Origin: Paracoccaceae bacterium
GTDB lineage: Bacteria; Pseudomonadota; Alphaproteobacteria; Rhodobacterales; Rhodobacteraceae
Length of the DNA stretch: 14,657 bases
Reading direction: 5' to 3'
Assembly (NCBI GenBank): GCA_007119835.1
Contig: SKOX01000334.1
Coordinates: 1-14,657, forward strand
A program made the position numbers and the translations under genes. Below the pieces are notes generated by a model that saw only the letters and a program-made list of their open reading frames with translations, searched no databases and was not told the DNA's origin. This document shows positions 1 to 7,729 of the stretch, in pieces (the stretch's first letter is position 1; each line of letters starts with the position of its first letter).

Positions 1-260
1 AGGTCGGCCGGCGCTGCTTCGCGGTGCGTGACGTAGGTGCCGCTGCCGCGTCTGGTTTTCACGATACCCTCGCGCTCCAGCCGGGCGAGCGCCTCGCGGA
101 CCGTCCCGCGCGAGACCGCGTAATGTTCGGCGAGGCGCCGCTCGCTCGGCAGCGCGTCCTGGTGGCTCAGGCCGCCGCCCATAATCTCGCGGCGCAGGAG
201 CGAGGCGATGTCAGCGGAGCCGAGGCGGCCGGACGCCGCCGAGGGAAGATTTCGGTGCAT
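1..260 (-). CDS. GntR-family transcriptional regulator, N-terminal part (cut by window edge)
   Basis: Reading leftward from an ATG at 260-258 gives 86 open codons running off the window start. The visible residues form the GntR winged-helix domain at about residues 17-78: an initial helix (ASLLRREI), then DALPSERRLAEHYAVSR with the recognition helix GTVREALARLEREG, then the wing TRRGSGTYVTH. This is the standard GntR fingerprint. The effector domain that would tell FadR, HutC or MocR subfamilies apart lies outside the window. The gene is divergent from the amine operon with a gap of about 144 bp, the usual position for a local regulator. It has no clear Shine-Dalgarno sequence, and a promoter candidate sits so close to the ATG that the message may be leaderless. 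Family assignment is sure; the target genes are inferred. Confidence 0.9.
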   Translation of the reverse strand, partial: MHRNLPSAASGRLGSADIASLLRREIMGGGLSHQDALPSERRLAEHYAVSRGTVREALARLEREGIVKTRRGSGTYVTHREAAPAD

Positions 261-266
261 GAACCG

Positions 267-295
267 AATATGGACCAAAGAAGGCGACAAGGCAA
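267..295 (-). promoter_or_regulatory. Candidate sigma70-type promoter for the gntR gene, possibly leaderless
   Basis: On the minus strand TTGCCT (295-290) and CATATT (272-267) are separated by exactly 17 nt. The expected transcription start, about 7 nt past the -10, falls on the A of the ATG at 260, which would give a leaderless mRNA. One TTGGNCCAA-like site (270-278) overlaps the -10, as expected for autorepression. The match to consensus is partial, so this is a prediction. Confidence 0.4.
270..278. promoter_or_regulatory. Candidate operator site 1 (ATGGACCAA)
   Basis: Near-perfect palindrome that differs from TTGGNCCAA at one position. It overlaps the predicted -10 of the gntR promoter. 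The extended sequence TGGACCAAAGAAGG (271-284) recurs as TGGACCGAAAAAGG at 311-324, exactly 40 bp (about four helical turns) away. Related sites lie at the tmm promoter. Confidence 0.4.
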
Positions 296-309
296 TGGAT
301 GGCACGACA

Positions 310-318
310 TTGGACCGA
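310..318. promoter_or_regulatory. Candidate operator site 2 (TTGGACCGA)
   Basis: Second TTGGNCCAA-like site with one mismatch, 40 bp from site 1 and on the same helical face. It lies about 90 bp upstream of the first operon gene. I found no convincing sigma70 -35/-10 pair for the plus-strand operon in 261-404, so whether this site represses or activates the operon cannot be told. Confidence 0.4.
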
Positions 319-404
319 AAAAGGTTGCAACGAATCGCCGCAACGGTGAGACTTCGCAGTGGTGCACGGCCGCGAGGGCCGAAGGCGCAGCAAGGGAGAT
401 GCTC

Positions 405-1748
405 GTGACGTTTCCTGCCCAAGCGGAATTCCTGGTGATCGGCGCCGGCATCCACGGGCTCTCGGCGGCATGGCGGCTGGCAGAACGCCTGCACGAGCGG
501 GGCGAGCCGGTCGAGGGCCGGGTCGTGGTCGTGGACAAGGACGGCATCGCGGCGGGCGCCTCGGGCATCGCCTGCGGCGTGGTGCGCAACAACTACTTCC
601 AGCCGGCGATGCGGCGGCTGATGGCGCATTCGGTCGGGGTGTGGGAGAGCGACCCCGAGACCTTCGCCTACCATCCGGTAGGCTACATGCAGATCTCGCC
701 CGAGGCGATGCACGCGGACGTGGCCCAGATCTACCGCGAGCAGCGCGAGATCGGCTACGACAGCGTCTTCATCGAGGGCGGGCAGGACTGCACCCGCTAC
801 ATGCGCCGGATGTTCTCGGACTGGCAGGCGCAGGGCATCACGTCGGTCCTGCACGAGAAGCGCGGCGGCTACGCCAACAACACCAAGTCGATCTACGGGC
901 TGGCGAAGAAGGCCGAGGATCTCGGCGTCAGGATCCTCACCGGCGCGAGGGTCACCGGCTTCGTGCGGGAGCATGGCTCGCCGGCGGTGCGCGCCGTGGA
1001 GACGGATCGCGGCACGATCCGCTGCGACCATGTGATCGTCGGCGCCGGGCCTTGGGTGCGCGACTTCTGGACCATGCTGGATCTGCCGAAGGCGGTCGAC
1101 ATCAAGGTGGGCGAGAACGAGTTTCACCGCGACGTGCCGATGTGGCGCTTCTGGCAGCTCGAGGAGGGCGTCCTTCAGGTGCCGCCCGAGACGCTGCTGA
1201 CCGATGACGGCGAGATGCCGCCGGTGCTGCACGTCGACTCGGACGCGCCGCTCATCTCCGACGTCGACGGCTCGCTGATCACCGAGGAAATGTGGGGCAT
1301 CTACTACAAGCCCGACTGGCACTTCAACGGCGTGCAGGGCGGCGCCTCGCCCTACAAGGTCGAGAAGGACGCGGACGCGGTCGAGATCGACCCCTACGGG
1401 CCCGCGAGCCCCGAGTTCGTCTCGAGCGACAAGTTCGCGCACATGTGGGTCTCGGCGCTCGCCCACTGCCACAAGCGGTTCGAGGGCACGATGCCGAAGT
1501 ACCACCGCGAGCCGTCGGGCGGGATCGGCTGCTTCACGCCGGACAGCTTCCCGGTGTTCGACCGCTTCCACGAGAACGTATGGGTGATCGCCGACAGCAA
1601 CCACGGCTACAAGATGCTGGGCGTCGGGCGCCTCGTCGCCGACGAGGTGATGAGCGAGCCCCAGGAGCTGCTCGAGCCCTTCCGGTTCGACCGCTACGCC
1701 AGGGGTGAACTGCACCCGACCTCGCACAGCCCCTTCCCGTGGAGCTGA
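405..1748 (+). CDS. DAO-family FAD-dependent oxidoreductase (SoxB-like amine oxidase/dehydrogenase)
   Basis: A protein of 447 aa with an N-terminal Rossmann dinucleotide motif (FLVIGAGIHGLSAAW, GxGxxG at residues 13-18), the GASGIACGVVRNNYF segment typical of sarcosine-oxidase-beta-like enzymes, and a DAO C-terminal FAD segment (TPDSFPVFDRF ... SNHGYKMLGVGRL). The family oxidises secondary or tertiary amines and N-methyl amino acids; the substrate here is unknown. The reading frame stays open back to position 24, but that part overlaps the divergent gntR gene and is not family sequence. I prefer GTG at 405 because GGGAG (394-398) lies 6 nt upstream; ATG at 399 touches the Shine-Dalgarno directly. 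It is the first gene of the operon, 40 nt before the ligase gene. Being next to the ligase and GlxBCD genes suggests it oxidises a methylated or gamma-glutamylated amine. It could stand in for N-methylglutamate dehydrogenase, but that is inference. Confidence 0.88.
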   Translation: MTFPAQAEFLVIGAGIHGLSAAWRLAERLHERGEPVEGRVVVVDKDGIAAGASGIACGVVRNNYFQPAMRRLMAHSVGVWESDPETFAYHPVGYMQISPEAMHADVAQIYREQREIGYDSVFIEGGQDCTRYMRRMFSDWQAQGITSVLHEKRGGYANNTKSIYGLAKKAEDLGVRILTGARVTGFVREHGSPAVRAVETDRGTIRCDHVIVGAGPWVRDFWTMLDLPKAVDIKVGENEFHRDVPMWRFWQLEEGVLQVPPETLLTDDGEMPPVLHVDSDAPLISDVDGSLITEEMWGIYYKPDWHFNGVQGGASPYKVEKDADAVEIDPYGPASPEFVSSDKFAHMWVSALAHCHKRFEGTMPKYHREPSGGIGCFTPDSFPVFDRFHENVWVIADSNHGYKMLGVGRLVADEVMSEPQELLEPFRFDRYARGELHPTSHSPFPWS

Positions 1749-1788
1749 AGCGCAGGCGCATAACAAGACAGAAGGGAGGACAACGCGA

Positions 1789-3270
1789 ATGCATGGCACG
1801 CTGAGCACGGACCTCGAGCGGTTTGTGAATGCCGACGGGCGGGCGGATCTGGTCCACGAGATCCGCCACAAGATCGACACGCTGGGGGTGGAGTACCTCT
1901 ATCTGCAGTTCGTGTCGGTGACGGGGCGCATTTGCGGCAAGGGCATCCCGGCCGACCACTGGGAGTCAATGGCCGAGCGCGGGTTCCAGCTGGTCTACGG
2001 CGCGGCCGTGAACCTCTTCCTCAACCGCCACGGCCAGTACATGGGCTACGGACCGGAGGCGGCCGAGCTCGTCGGCATTCCCGAGCCGGAGACCTTCTGC
2101 GTCCTGCCCTGGGACAAGCGCGTGGCGCGGGTGTGGTGCACCCTCTTCCGCAACCGCGAGGAGCGTGAGAACCCCGGCGGGTTCCTGACGTCGGACAGCC
2201 GCGGCAACCTGCGCCGGATCCACGACGAGTTCCAGAAGAAGCACGGCCTGCATCTGCGGTGCGGCACCGAGCCCGAGATGATGTGGCTGAAGAAGGACGA
2301 CCTCGGCAATCCCGCCGGCGGATTCTCCAACCCCTACTGCTACCATATCGACCAGTTCGAGAGCCTGCGGCCGGTCTACATGAAGGTGGTCGAGTATTCC
2401 CGCGCGATGGGCCTCGACATCATCCAGGGCGACCACGAGGACGCGCCGGGCCAGCTCGAGATCAACTTCACCTACGACGACTGCCTCAGGAACGCCGACC
2501 GGCTGACCACCTACCGCCAGATCTGCGCCCAGGTCGCGCGCGAGTTCAACCTGATCGCCTGCTTCATGACCAAGCCGTTCATGGGCGTCTCGGCGAGCGG
2601 CTGCCACCACAACCTCTCGCTCTGGCGCGGCGGCGAGGATCACCAGAAGAAGCTCGGGCAGGAGACCCGGCGGGCGATGGACGAGGTGTTCACCTACCGC
2701 AAGGGCGGCGAGAACACCTTCATGCCCGACGGCGACGACCCGCAGATGCCTGGCGAGATCGGCCGCTACGCGATCGGCGGCATCGTGAAGAACCTCGACG
2801 CGCTGACCGCGATCGGCTGCTCGACGGTGAACTCGTACCGGCGGCTGTGGGACACCGGCTTCTGGGCGCCGGTGTTCAAGGACTGGGGCTTCCAGAACCG
2901 CACCACCGGGCTCAGGGTCTCGGCGCCCGGTCGCTTCGAGTTCCGCTCGGTCGACTCGATGGTCAACGCCTACCTGATGGCCTCGGGGCTTCTGAAGGCG
3001 ATGGACGACGGCATCACCAACAAGATCGACTGTGGCAAGCCCGAGGAGCGCAACATCTACGCCGCCATGGACGCCGGCAAGCAGGTCGAGAAGCTGCCGA
3101 TGTCGCTCGGCGACGCGCTGAAGGCGCTCGAGGCCAACGAGGTGATCCGCGCGGCGATGCCTGGCGAGATGTACCGCCTCTACCACGAGTACAAGACCGA
3201 CGAATGGGAGCGGTTCATGCACACCACCACCGACTGGGACGTGAAGACCTACCTCGACTACCTGCCCTGA
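1789..3270 (+). CDS. glnT: Glutamine-synthetase-family ligase (GlnT/GMAS-like gamma-glutamyl amide synthetase)
   Basis: A protein of 493 aa that keeps the glutamine synthetase catalytic motifs in order: metal-binding GTEPE (residues 159-163), HEDAPGQLE (216-224), SGCHHN (270-275, the nucleotide/glutamate-binding His region), NSYRRL (348-353) and the C-terminal RFEFRSVDS arginine motif (382-390). It should therefore be an active ATP-dependent ligase. It lacks the Tyr-adenylylation region of GSI and, as I remember the family, is longer than the ~440-aa GMAS of methylotrophs. The start ATG is preceded by GAAGGGAGGA (1771-1780) at 8 nt, the strongest Shine-Dalgarno in the window. With GlxBCD directly downstream and TMA genes nearby, the likely reaction is glutamate plus an amine (methylamine or ammonia) plus ATP to a gamma-glutamyl amide. 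Assignment to the family is firm; GMAS versus plain GS type III is open. Confidence 0.9.
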   Translation: MHGTLSTDLERFVNADGRADLVHEIRHKIDTLGVEYLYLQFVSVTGRICGKGIPADHWESMAERGFQLVYGAAVNLFLNRHGQYMGYGPEAAELVGIPEPETFCVLPWDKRVARVWCTLFRNREERENPGGFLTSDSRGNLRRIHDEFQKKHGLHLRCGTEPEMMWLKKDDLGNPAGGFSNPYCYHIDQFESLRPVYMKVVEYSRAMGLDIIQGDHEDAPGQLEINFTYDDCLRNADRLTTYRQICAQVAREFNLIACFMTKPFMGVSASGCHHNLSLWRGGEDHQKKLGQETRRAMDEVFTYRKGGENTFMPDGDDPQMPGEIGRYAIGGIVKNLDALTAIGCSTVNSYRRLWDTGFWAPVFKDWGFQNRTTGLRVSAPGRFEFRSVDSMVNAYLMASGLLKAMDDGITNKIDCGKPEERNIYAAMDAGKQVEKLPMSLGDALKALEANEVIRAAMPGEMYRLYHEYKTDEWERFMHTTTDWDVKTYLDYLP

Positions 3271-3293
3271 GCCGCGAGGAGAGAGTAAAGAGC

Positions 3294-4229
3294 ATGTGCG
3301 GGATTGCAGGCATCATCCACCGCGGCAAGATGTCGAACGTGGGCGGCGAGATGACCAGAATGCTGCGGGCGCTGAAGCACCGGGGGCCGGACTCGACCGG
3401 CCTCGCGGTCTACGGCCCGCCGCATCCGGGCGACTACGTGATGCGGCTCAAGGTGGCCGAGCACGAGGACATCGACCGTGGCCGCGGCATCAAGGAGCGC
3501 ATAAAGGAGCGCGTCGAACGCGTCGAGCGGATCCTCGAGGAGCACGGCGTGCAGATCCACTCGAAGGAGTTCGCAACGCCCTATGCGCTGCGCTACGTCC
3601 TCCGGCACGAGGGCGACAAGGAAGCGATCGCCAGGGCGATCGAGGAGGTCGACGGGGTGGAGATCCTGTCGCTCGGCAACAATCTCGAGCTCATCAAGGA
3701 TCTCGGCGACGCGATCGTGGTGGCGGACGCCTACAAGCTCCACGAGTTCGAGGGGACGCATGCGATCGGCCACACGAGGATGGCGACGGAGTCCGACGTC
3801 GACATCCGCTCGGCGCATCCCTACTGGGCGTTTCCCTACAACGACGTCTCGGTCGTCCATAACGGGCAGATCACCAACTACTGGCTCATGCGCCGGGAGA
3901 TGGAGCGGAAGGGGCACCGCTTCATGTCGAACTGCGACAGCGAGCTGCTCGCGGTCTACACCGCGCACAACCTCGCGGGTGGCATGACGCTCGAGGAGAG
4001 CCTGCGCCAGTCGATCGGCGAGATCGACGGCGTGTTCACCTACCTCGTGGCGACCCGCGACCAGCTCGGCATGGCCAAGGACACGATGGCCGCGAAGCCG
4101 CTCGTCCTCTACGAGAGCGACGACCTGATCGCGCTCGCATCCGAAGAGGTCGCGATCCGAGCCATCCTGCCCCAGGAGATCGACACCTACGACCCCTACG
4201 ATGAGGAGATCCGTGTATGGCAAGTGTGA
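3294..4229 (+). CDS. glxB: Class II glutamine amidotransferase subunit, GlxB/MgsA-like
   Basis: A protein of 311 aa starting MCGIAG, so that Cys2 becomes the N-terminal nucleophile after Met removal. The Ntn-hydrolase signatures follow: KHRGPDSTG (about 28-36), GHTRMATES (159-167), HNGQITNY (189-196) and a DSELLAVY segment. The first two motifs are far apart because a charged helical insert of about 80 residues (roughly 58-140) lies between them. Such proteins release the gamma-amide nitrogen of glutamine, or the methylamine of gamma-glutamylmethylamide in N-methylglutamate synthase, for use by the FMN subunit. GAGGAGAG (3276-3283) precedes the ATG, 23 nt after the ligase stop. The 3' end overlaps the next gene by 13 nt, which suggests translational coupling and a complex with GlxC and GlxD. 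Confidence 0.9.
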   Translation: MCGIAGIIHRGKMSNVGGEMTRMLRALKHRGPDSTGLAVYGPPHPGDYVMRLKVAEHEDIDRGRGIKERIKERVERVERILEEHGVQIHSKEFATPYALRYVLRHEGDKEAIARAIEEVDGVEILSLGNNLELIKDLGDAIVVADAYKLHEFEGTHAIGHTRMATESDVDIRSAHPYWAFPYNDVSVVHNGQITNYWLMRREMERKGHRFMSNCDSELLAVYTAHNLAGGMTLEESLRQSIGEIDGVFTYLVATRDQLGMAKDTMAAKPLVLYESDDLIALASEEVAIRAILPQEIDTYDPYDEEIRVWQV

Positions 4230-5086
4230 GTGACGCCCGCCTGCGGGAGATGGCGCAGGAGGAGCGCGCCCACGCGCTCGGCATGACCACCGAGCAGCTC
4301 ACCGGCCGCTCGATGTTCATCGAGTTCGACCCGGAGGCCGAGGAACGGTTCACCTATCCCTGGGCGCCCGAGGTCGACTTCAACAAGCGCACCGAGTTCG
4401 ACTCCTCCGAGATGTCCTCGACCGAGGTCAACCAGGAGATCCGCCGGCTGATGGCAGAGGGCTTCGGGACGATCGTGATCCAGAACCCGCGCGGCAAGCA
4501 TTCGGTCGGGGTCGGCATCCTGAGCCGGCTCAACCTGATCGTCGAGGGCAGCCTCGGCTACTTCGCCACCGGCCTGATCGACGGACCGAACGTGCGGATC
4601 AACGGCCGCGTCGGCTGGTCCTGCGGCGAGAACATGATGTCGGGCACCATCGTCGTGGCGAAGAACGCCGGTTCCACCTTTGGCGCGGCGCTGCGCGGCG
4701 GCGACCTCGTCTGCATGGGCTCGGTCGGGTCGCGCACGGGCATCGACATGAAGGGCGGCACGATCATCGTCGGCGGCGACACCGGCGCCTTCTCCGGCTT
4801 CATGATGCAGCGCGGCCGGATGATCGTCTGCGGCAACGCCGGCAAGAACCTCGGCGACTCGATGTACGACGGCACGATCTACGTCGGCGGCGAGATCCGT
4901 GAGCTGGGTGTCGACGCGGTGCCGGCGGAGCTGAACGATCTCGATCGGGCGTGGCTGAGGCGCAAGCTCATCCAGTACGGCCTCCTGCCCGAGCGGGGCG
5001 TCGACCATTTCACCAAGATCGTCGCGGGCAAGCAGCTCTGGAACTACGACAACCTGGAGCCCAGCGAGAAGAAGCTCATCCTCTGA
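4217..5086 (+). CDS. glxC: GXGXG-domain glutamate-synthase-like subunit, GlxC/MgsB-like
   Basis: A protein of 289 aa. Residues ~100-235 form the right-handed beta-helix of the glutamate synthase alpha C-terminal (GXGXG) domain, with regularly spaced glycine repeats such as SGTIVVAKNAGSTFGAALRG, KGGTIIVGGDTGAFSGFMM and DGTIYVGGEIRELG. The first ~65 residues are an acidic, helical extension outside that domain. In glutamate synthase the domain is structural and organises the ammonia path between the amidotransferase and FMN sites; a free-standing copy is characteristic of Glx/Mgs systems. The ATG at 4217 has GAGGAG (4203-4208) 8 nt upstream, inside the end of glxB. The next gene starts 10 nt after the stop. 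Confidence 0.9.
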   Translation: MASVSDARLREMAQEERAHALGMTTEQLTGRSMFIEFDPEAEERFTYPWAPEVDFNKRTEFDSSEMSSTEVNQEIRRLMAEGFGTIVIQNPRGKHSVGVGILSRLNLIVEGSLGYFATGLIDGPNVRINGRVGWSCGENMMSGTIVVAKNAGSTFGAALRGGDLVCMGSVGSRTGIDMKGGTIIVGGDTGAFSGFMMQRGRMIVCGNAGKNLGDSMYDGTIYVGGEIRELGVDAVPAELNDLDRAWLRRKLIQYGLLPERGVDHFTKIVAGKQLWNYDNLEPSEKKLIL

Positions 5087-5096
5087 AGGAACCACC

Positions 5097-6470
5097 ATGC
5101 CTGATGGAGACATCAAGACGAAGAAGCCGCTCGCCCGCGACCCGTACCGGCTCGGTAACTCCTTCGTCTTCCCGCCGCACGTCATCGACGACATCCACAT
5201 CAAGGCGGAGCTCGGCCGCTACCGCATGCGGGGCATGTCGCTGTTCAAGAAGATCCCACACTGGGACGACCTGACGTTCCTGCCCGGCACGTTGACCCGC
5301 TTCGTCATCGAGGGCTACCGTGAGAAGTGCGAGACTAGGACCGTCATCGGCCCGCGTGCGAAGCGGCCGATCGAGCTCGACATCCCGGTCTATATCACCG
5401 GCATGAGCTTCGGCGCGCTCTCGTACGAGGCGAAGACCGCGCTCGCCCGCGGCGCAACCATGGCCGGCACCGCCACCTGTTCCGGCGAGGGTGGCATGAT
5501 CCCGGACGAGCGGCGCTACTCGTCGAAGTGGTTCTACCAGTGCATCCAGTCGCGCTACGGCTTCAACCCGCACCATCTGGTGCTGGCCGACGGCTGCGAG
5601 TTCTTCATCGGCCAAGGCTGCAAGGTGGGCTTGGGCGGGCACCTGATGGGCCAGAAGGTCACCGACCAGGTCGCCGAGATGCGGAGCCTGCCCGCCGGCA
5701 TCGACCAGCGCTCGCCGGCGCGGCACCCGGACTGGCTCGGCCCCGACGACCTCGCGCTCAAGATCAACGAGATCCGCGAGGCGACCGACTGGCAGATCCC
5801 GATCCAGCTGAAGCTCGGCGCCGCCCGGGTCTACGACGACGTGCGGATGGCGGTGAAGTGCGACCCGGACTCGATCTACATTGACGGCATGGAAGGCTCG
5901 ACCGGCGCCGGCCCGCACCTCGCGACGGAGGACACCGGCGTGCCGGGCATCGCCGCGATCCGGCAGGCGCGGCGGGCGATCGACGACCTCGGCAAGCGGG
6001 GCGAGATCACGCTGATCTACGCCGGCGGCATCCGCAATGGCGCGGACGTGGCGAAGGCGATGGCGCTCGGCGCCGACGCGATCGCGATCGGCCATTCCGC
6101 GATGATGGCCTTGAACTGCAACAAGGACATCCCGGAGTCGAACTACCCCGAGGAGATCGGCGTCGAACCGGGCCACTGCTATCACTGCCACACCGGGCGC
6201 TGCCCGGTCGGCGTCGCGACGCAGGACCCGAAGCTCCGGGCGCGGCTCGATCCCGACGCGGCGGCGGAGCGGGTCTACAACTTCCTGCACACGCTGACGA
6301 TCGAGGCGCAGCTCTTCGCTCGGGCCTGCGGCAAGACCAACATCCACAGCCTGGAACCGGAAGACCTCGCGGCGCTGACGATGGAGGCTTCCGCCATGGC
6401 CGCCGTGCCGCTCGCGGGCACCGACTACACCGTGGGCGTTCCCGACTACCATCACCTTGGAGACGACTGA
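5097..6470 (+). CDS. glxD: FMN-binding glutamate-synthase-like subunit, GlxD/MgsC-like
   Basis: A protein of 457 aa with the FMN-binding TIM barrel of glutamate synthase: ITGMSFGALSYEAKTALARG near residue 100, the SIYIDGMEGSTGAGP loop, and the phosphate-binding IYAGGIRNGADVAKAMALGA segment. A cysteine cluster CYHCHTGRCPVGVATQ at 361-376 (Cys361, 364, 369) resembles the [3Fe-4S]-associated region of GltB. It is the synthase core; with GlxB and GlxC it would join nitrogen or methylamine to 2-oxoglutarate. Known relatives include MgsC of N-methylglutamate synthase and rhizobial GlxD, and sequence alone cannot separate the two roles. The Shine-Dalgarno AAGGA lies 6 nt before the ATG. Confidence 0.9.
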   Translation: MPDGDIKTKKPLARDPYRLGNSFVFPPHVIDDIHIKAELGRYRMRGMSLFKKIPHWDDLTFLPGTLTRFVIEGYREKCETRTVIGPRAKRPIELDIPVYITGMSFGALSYEAKTALARGATMAGTATCSGEGGMIPDERRYSSKWFYQCIQSRYGFNPHHLVLADGCEFFIGQGCKVGLGGHLMGQKVTDQVAEMRSLPAGIDQRSPARHPDWLGPDDLALKINEIREATDWQIPIQLKLGAARVYDDVRMAVKCDPDSIYIDGMEGSTGAGPHLATEDTGVPGIAAIRQARRAIDDLGKRGEITLIYAGGIRNGADVAKAMALGADAIAIGHSAMMALNCNKDIPESNYPEEIGVEPGHCYHCHTGRCPVGVATQDPKLRARLDPDAAAERVYNFLHTLTIEAQLFARACGKTNIHSLEPEDLAALTMEASAMAAVPLAGTDYTVGVPDYHHLGDD

Positions 6471-6471
6471 C

Positions 6472-6885
6472 ATGGCCGGCACCCAGTACCGCGGCTCCGA
6501 GATCAAGGACGTCGATCAGTTCATCAAGGACGCGCAGGGTCTCGAATCCGAGCGCGAGCGCGAGATCGGCCAGCACATCGGCTACCGCTACGACGTCAAC
6601 CTGGTGCCGGACTACGCGCGCCTGACGCCGTTCCTGCGGAAGTACATGGAGGTGATGGGCTGGGACGACCTCAACTGGCTCGAGGACGTCCACATGGGCT
6701 ACGAAGAGGGCCACGCCGCCGTCTTCGACCGCAACGCCAACGGCTGGATCCGGGTGCCGGACTCGATCGCGCTGCCCGACAACCAGCAGGACCGCGACAT
6801 GATCGCCCGCGAGCTCCTGATAAAGTTCCAGATGTCGGACCGGCACCCGCTGGTTTCGCTCCGCAAGGCATACATGAAGTTCTGA
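6472..6885 (+). CDS. Conserved-looking 137-aa protein of unknown function, coupled to glxD
   Basis: I do not recognise this protein. It is a soluble, charged, cysteine-free chain with no signal peptide or membrane segment. It has an N-terminal helical stretch rich in Glu/Arg (QGLESEREREIGQ), an aromatic middle (MGWDDLNWLEDVHMGYEEGH) and a basic end (LVSLRKAYMKF). ATG at 6472 is preferred: GGAG (6459-6462) is 9 nt upstream and glxD stops one base before. A TTG at 6457 in the same frame would add five residues that overlap glxD. The next gene begins one base after its stop, so translation is probably coupled on both sides. The position suggests an extra subunit or regulator of the Glx complex, which is inference from context. 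Confidence 0.8.
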   Translation: MAGTQYRGSEIKDVDQFIKDAQGLESEREREIGQHIGYRYDVNLVPDYARLTPFLRKYMEVMGWDDLNWLEDVHMGYEEGHAAVFDRNANGWIRVPDSIALPDNQQDRDMIARELLIKFQMSDRHPLVSLRKAYMKF

Positions 6886-6886
6886 C

Positions 6887-7729
6887 ATGACCAGCGCCGT
6901 CGCCTGCCTGCAGACGCCCGTCCGAGCCGACATGGCCTCGGCGCTCTCCGTGGCGCTCGACCAGGCGCGGGAGGCGGTGGCGCGGGGGGCGCGTCTCCTC
7001 GCGCTGCCGGAGTACTGCGGCGGCCTCGTCTCGGAGGGCGGCATGGTCGCGCCGCCCGCCGCGCCCGAGGCCGAACATCCGGTTCTGGAGGGCTTGCGCG
7101 ACTTCGCGGCGGGGGCGGGCGTCTGGCTCGCGATCGGCTCAGTCGCGGTCAGCGACGGTGCGGGCAAGACGCTGAACCGCGGCTACGTGATCGACGCCGG
7201 CGGCGGCATCGTCAGCAGCTACGACAAGATCCATCTCTTCGACATCCAGCTCTCGCTCACGGAGGTCTACCGCGAGAGCGGCCGGATCACCGGCGGCGCG
7301 GAGGCTGTGGTGGTCGACACGCCCTTCGGCCGCCTCGGCCAGACGATCTGCTACGACCTGCGCTTCCCGCAGCTCCACCGGGCGCTGGCGCAGGCCGGCG
7401 CCGAGATCATCGTTAGCGCTGCGGCCTTCCTGAGGAAGACCGGCGAGGCGCACTGGCACGTGCTGAACCGCGCCCGCGCCATCGAGAACGGCGCCTTCGT
7501 GCTCGCCCCCTGCGCCATCGGGCCGGTGCCGGGCGGCGGTGAGAGCTACGGCCATTCGCTGATCGTCGATCCCTGGGGCCGAGTGCTCGCCGACGGCGGC
7601 GCGGCGCCGGGCATTGTGACGGTCCGGATCGACCGGGCAGCCGTCGCGGAGGCCCGCGCGCGGATCCCGAGCCTCGGCCACGACCGGCCGTTCGACGTGC
7701 GGGTCGTGCCGGCCGCGGTGCCGGCATGA
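6887..7729 (+). CDS. Carbon-nitrogen hydrolase (nitrilase superfamily, Nit/omega-amidase-like)
   Basis: A protein of 280 aa with the full Glu-Lys-Cys triad of the nitrilase superfamily: Glu42 in LALPEYCGG, Lys114 in SYDKIHLFD, and Cys155 in QTICYDLRFP. Length and motifs fit the Nit1/Nit2 branch (amidases acting on keto-acid or gamma-amides such as 2-oxoglutaramate or deaminated glutathione) rather than true nitrilases. It is cytosolic with no signal peptide. Sitting in an operon with a gamma-glutamyl ligase and two amine oxidases, it may hydrolyse an amide intermediate, playing the role PuuD has in putrescine breakdown. That is inference. Its stop overlaps the next start as ATGA (7726-7729). 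Confidence 0.9.
   Translation: MTSAVACLQTPVRADMASALSVALDQAREAVARGARLLALPEYCGGLVSEGGMVAPPAAPEAEHPVLEGLRDFAAGAGVWLAIGSVAVSDGAGKTLNRGYVIDAGGGIVSSYDKIHLFDIQLSLTEVYRESGRITGGAEAVVVDTPFGRLGQTICYDLRFPQLHRALAQAGAEIIVSAAAFLRKTGEAHWHVLNRARAIENGAFVLAPCAIGPVPGGGESYGHSLIVDPWGRVLADGGAAPGIVTVRIDRAAVAEARARIPSLGHDRPFDVRVVPAAVPA

Larger units (their letters stand above)
261..404. promoter_or_regulatory. Divergent regulatory region between gntR and the amine operon
   Basis: 144 bp holding two operator-like palindromes 40 bp apart, the gntR promoter candidate and the Shine-Dalgarno GGGAG (394-398) of the first operon gene. The operon promoter itself is not obvious; TTGCAA at 325-330 could be a -35 but has no good partner. 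An activator-dependent or atypical promoter is possible. Confidence 0.55.

Noticed and set aside
24..404. In-frame upstream extension of the first FAD oxidoreductase (open from 24)
   Set aside because: It lies antisense to the clear GntR winged-helix sequence and has no family similarity; the Rossmann motif and Shine-Dalgarno fix the start near 399-405.
1966..3222. 418-codon open frame on the minus strand opposite the ligase gene
   Set aside because: The plus strand encodes all glutamine synthetase motifs; the antisense frame is a low-complexity Leu/Val/Ala/Arg/His chain typical of the shadow of a high-GC gene.
2259..3293. Upstream open frame continuous with GlxB
   Set aside because: This is out-of-frame reading through the ligase gene. 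MCGIAG at 3294 with the nucleophile Cys2 defines the real start.
6457..6471. TTG start for the 137-aa protein
   Set aside because: It would overlap glxD by 14 nt with no well-placed Shine-Dalgarno, whereas ATG at 6472 has GGAG at 9 nt.
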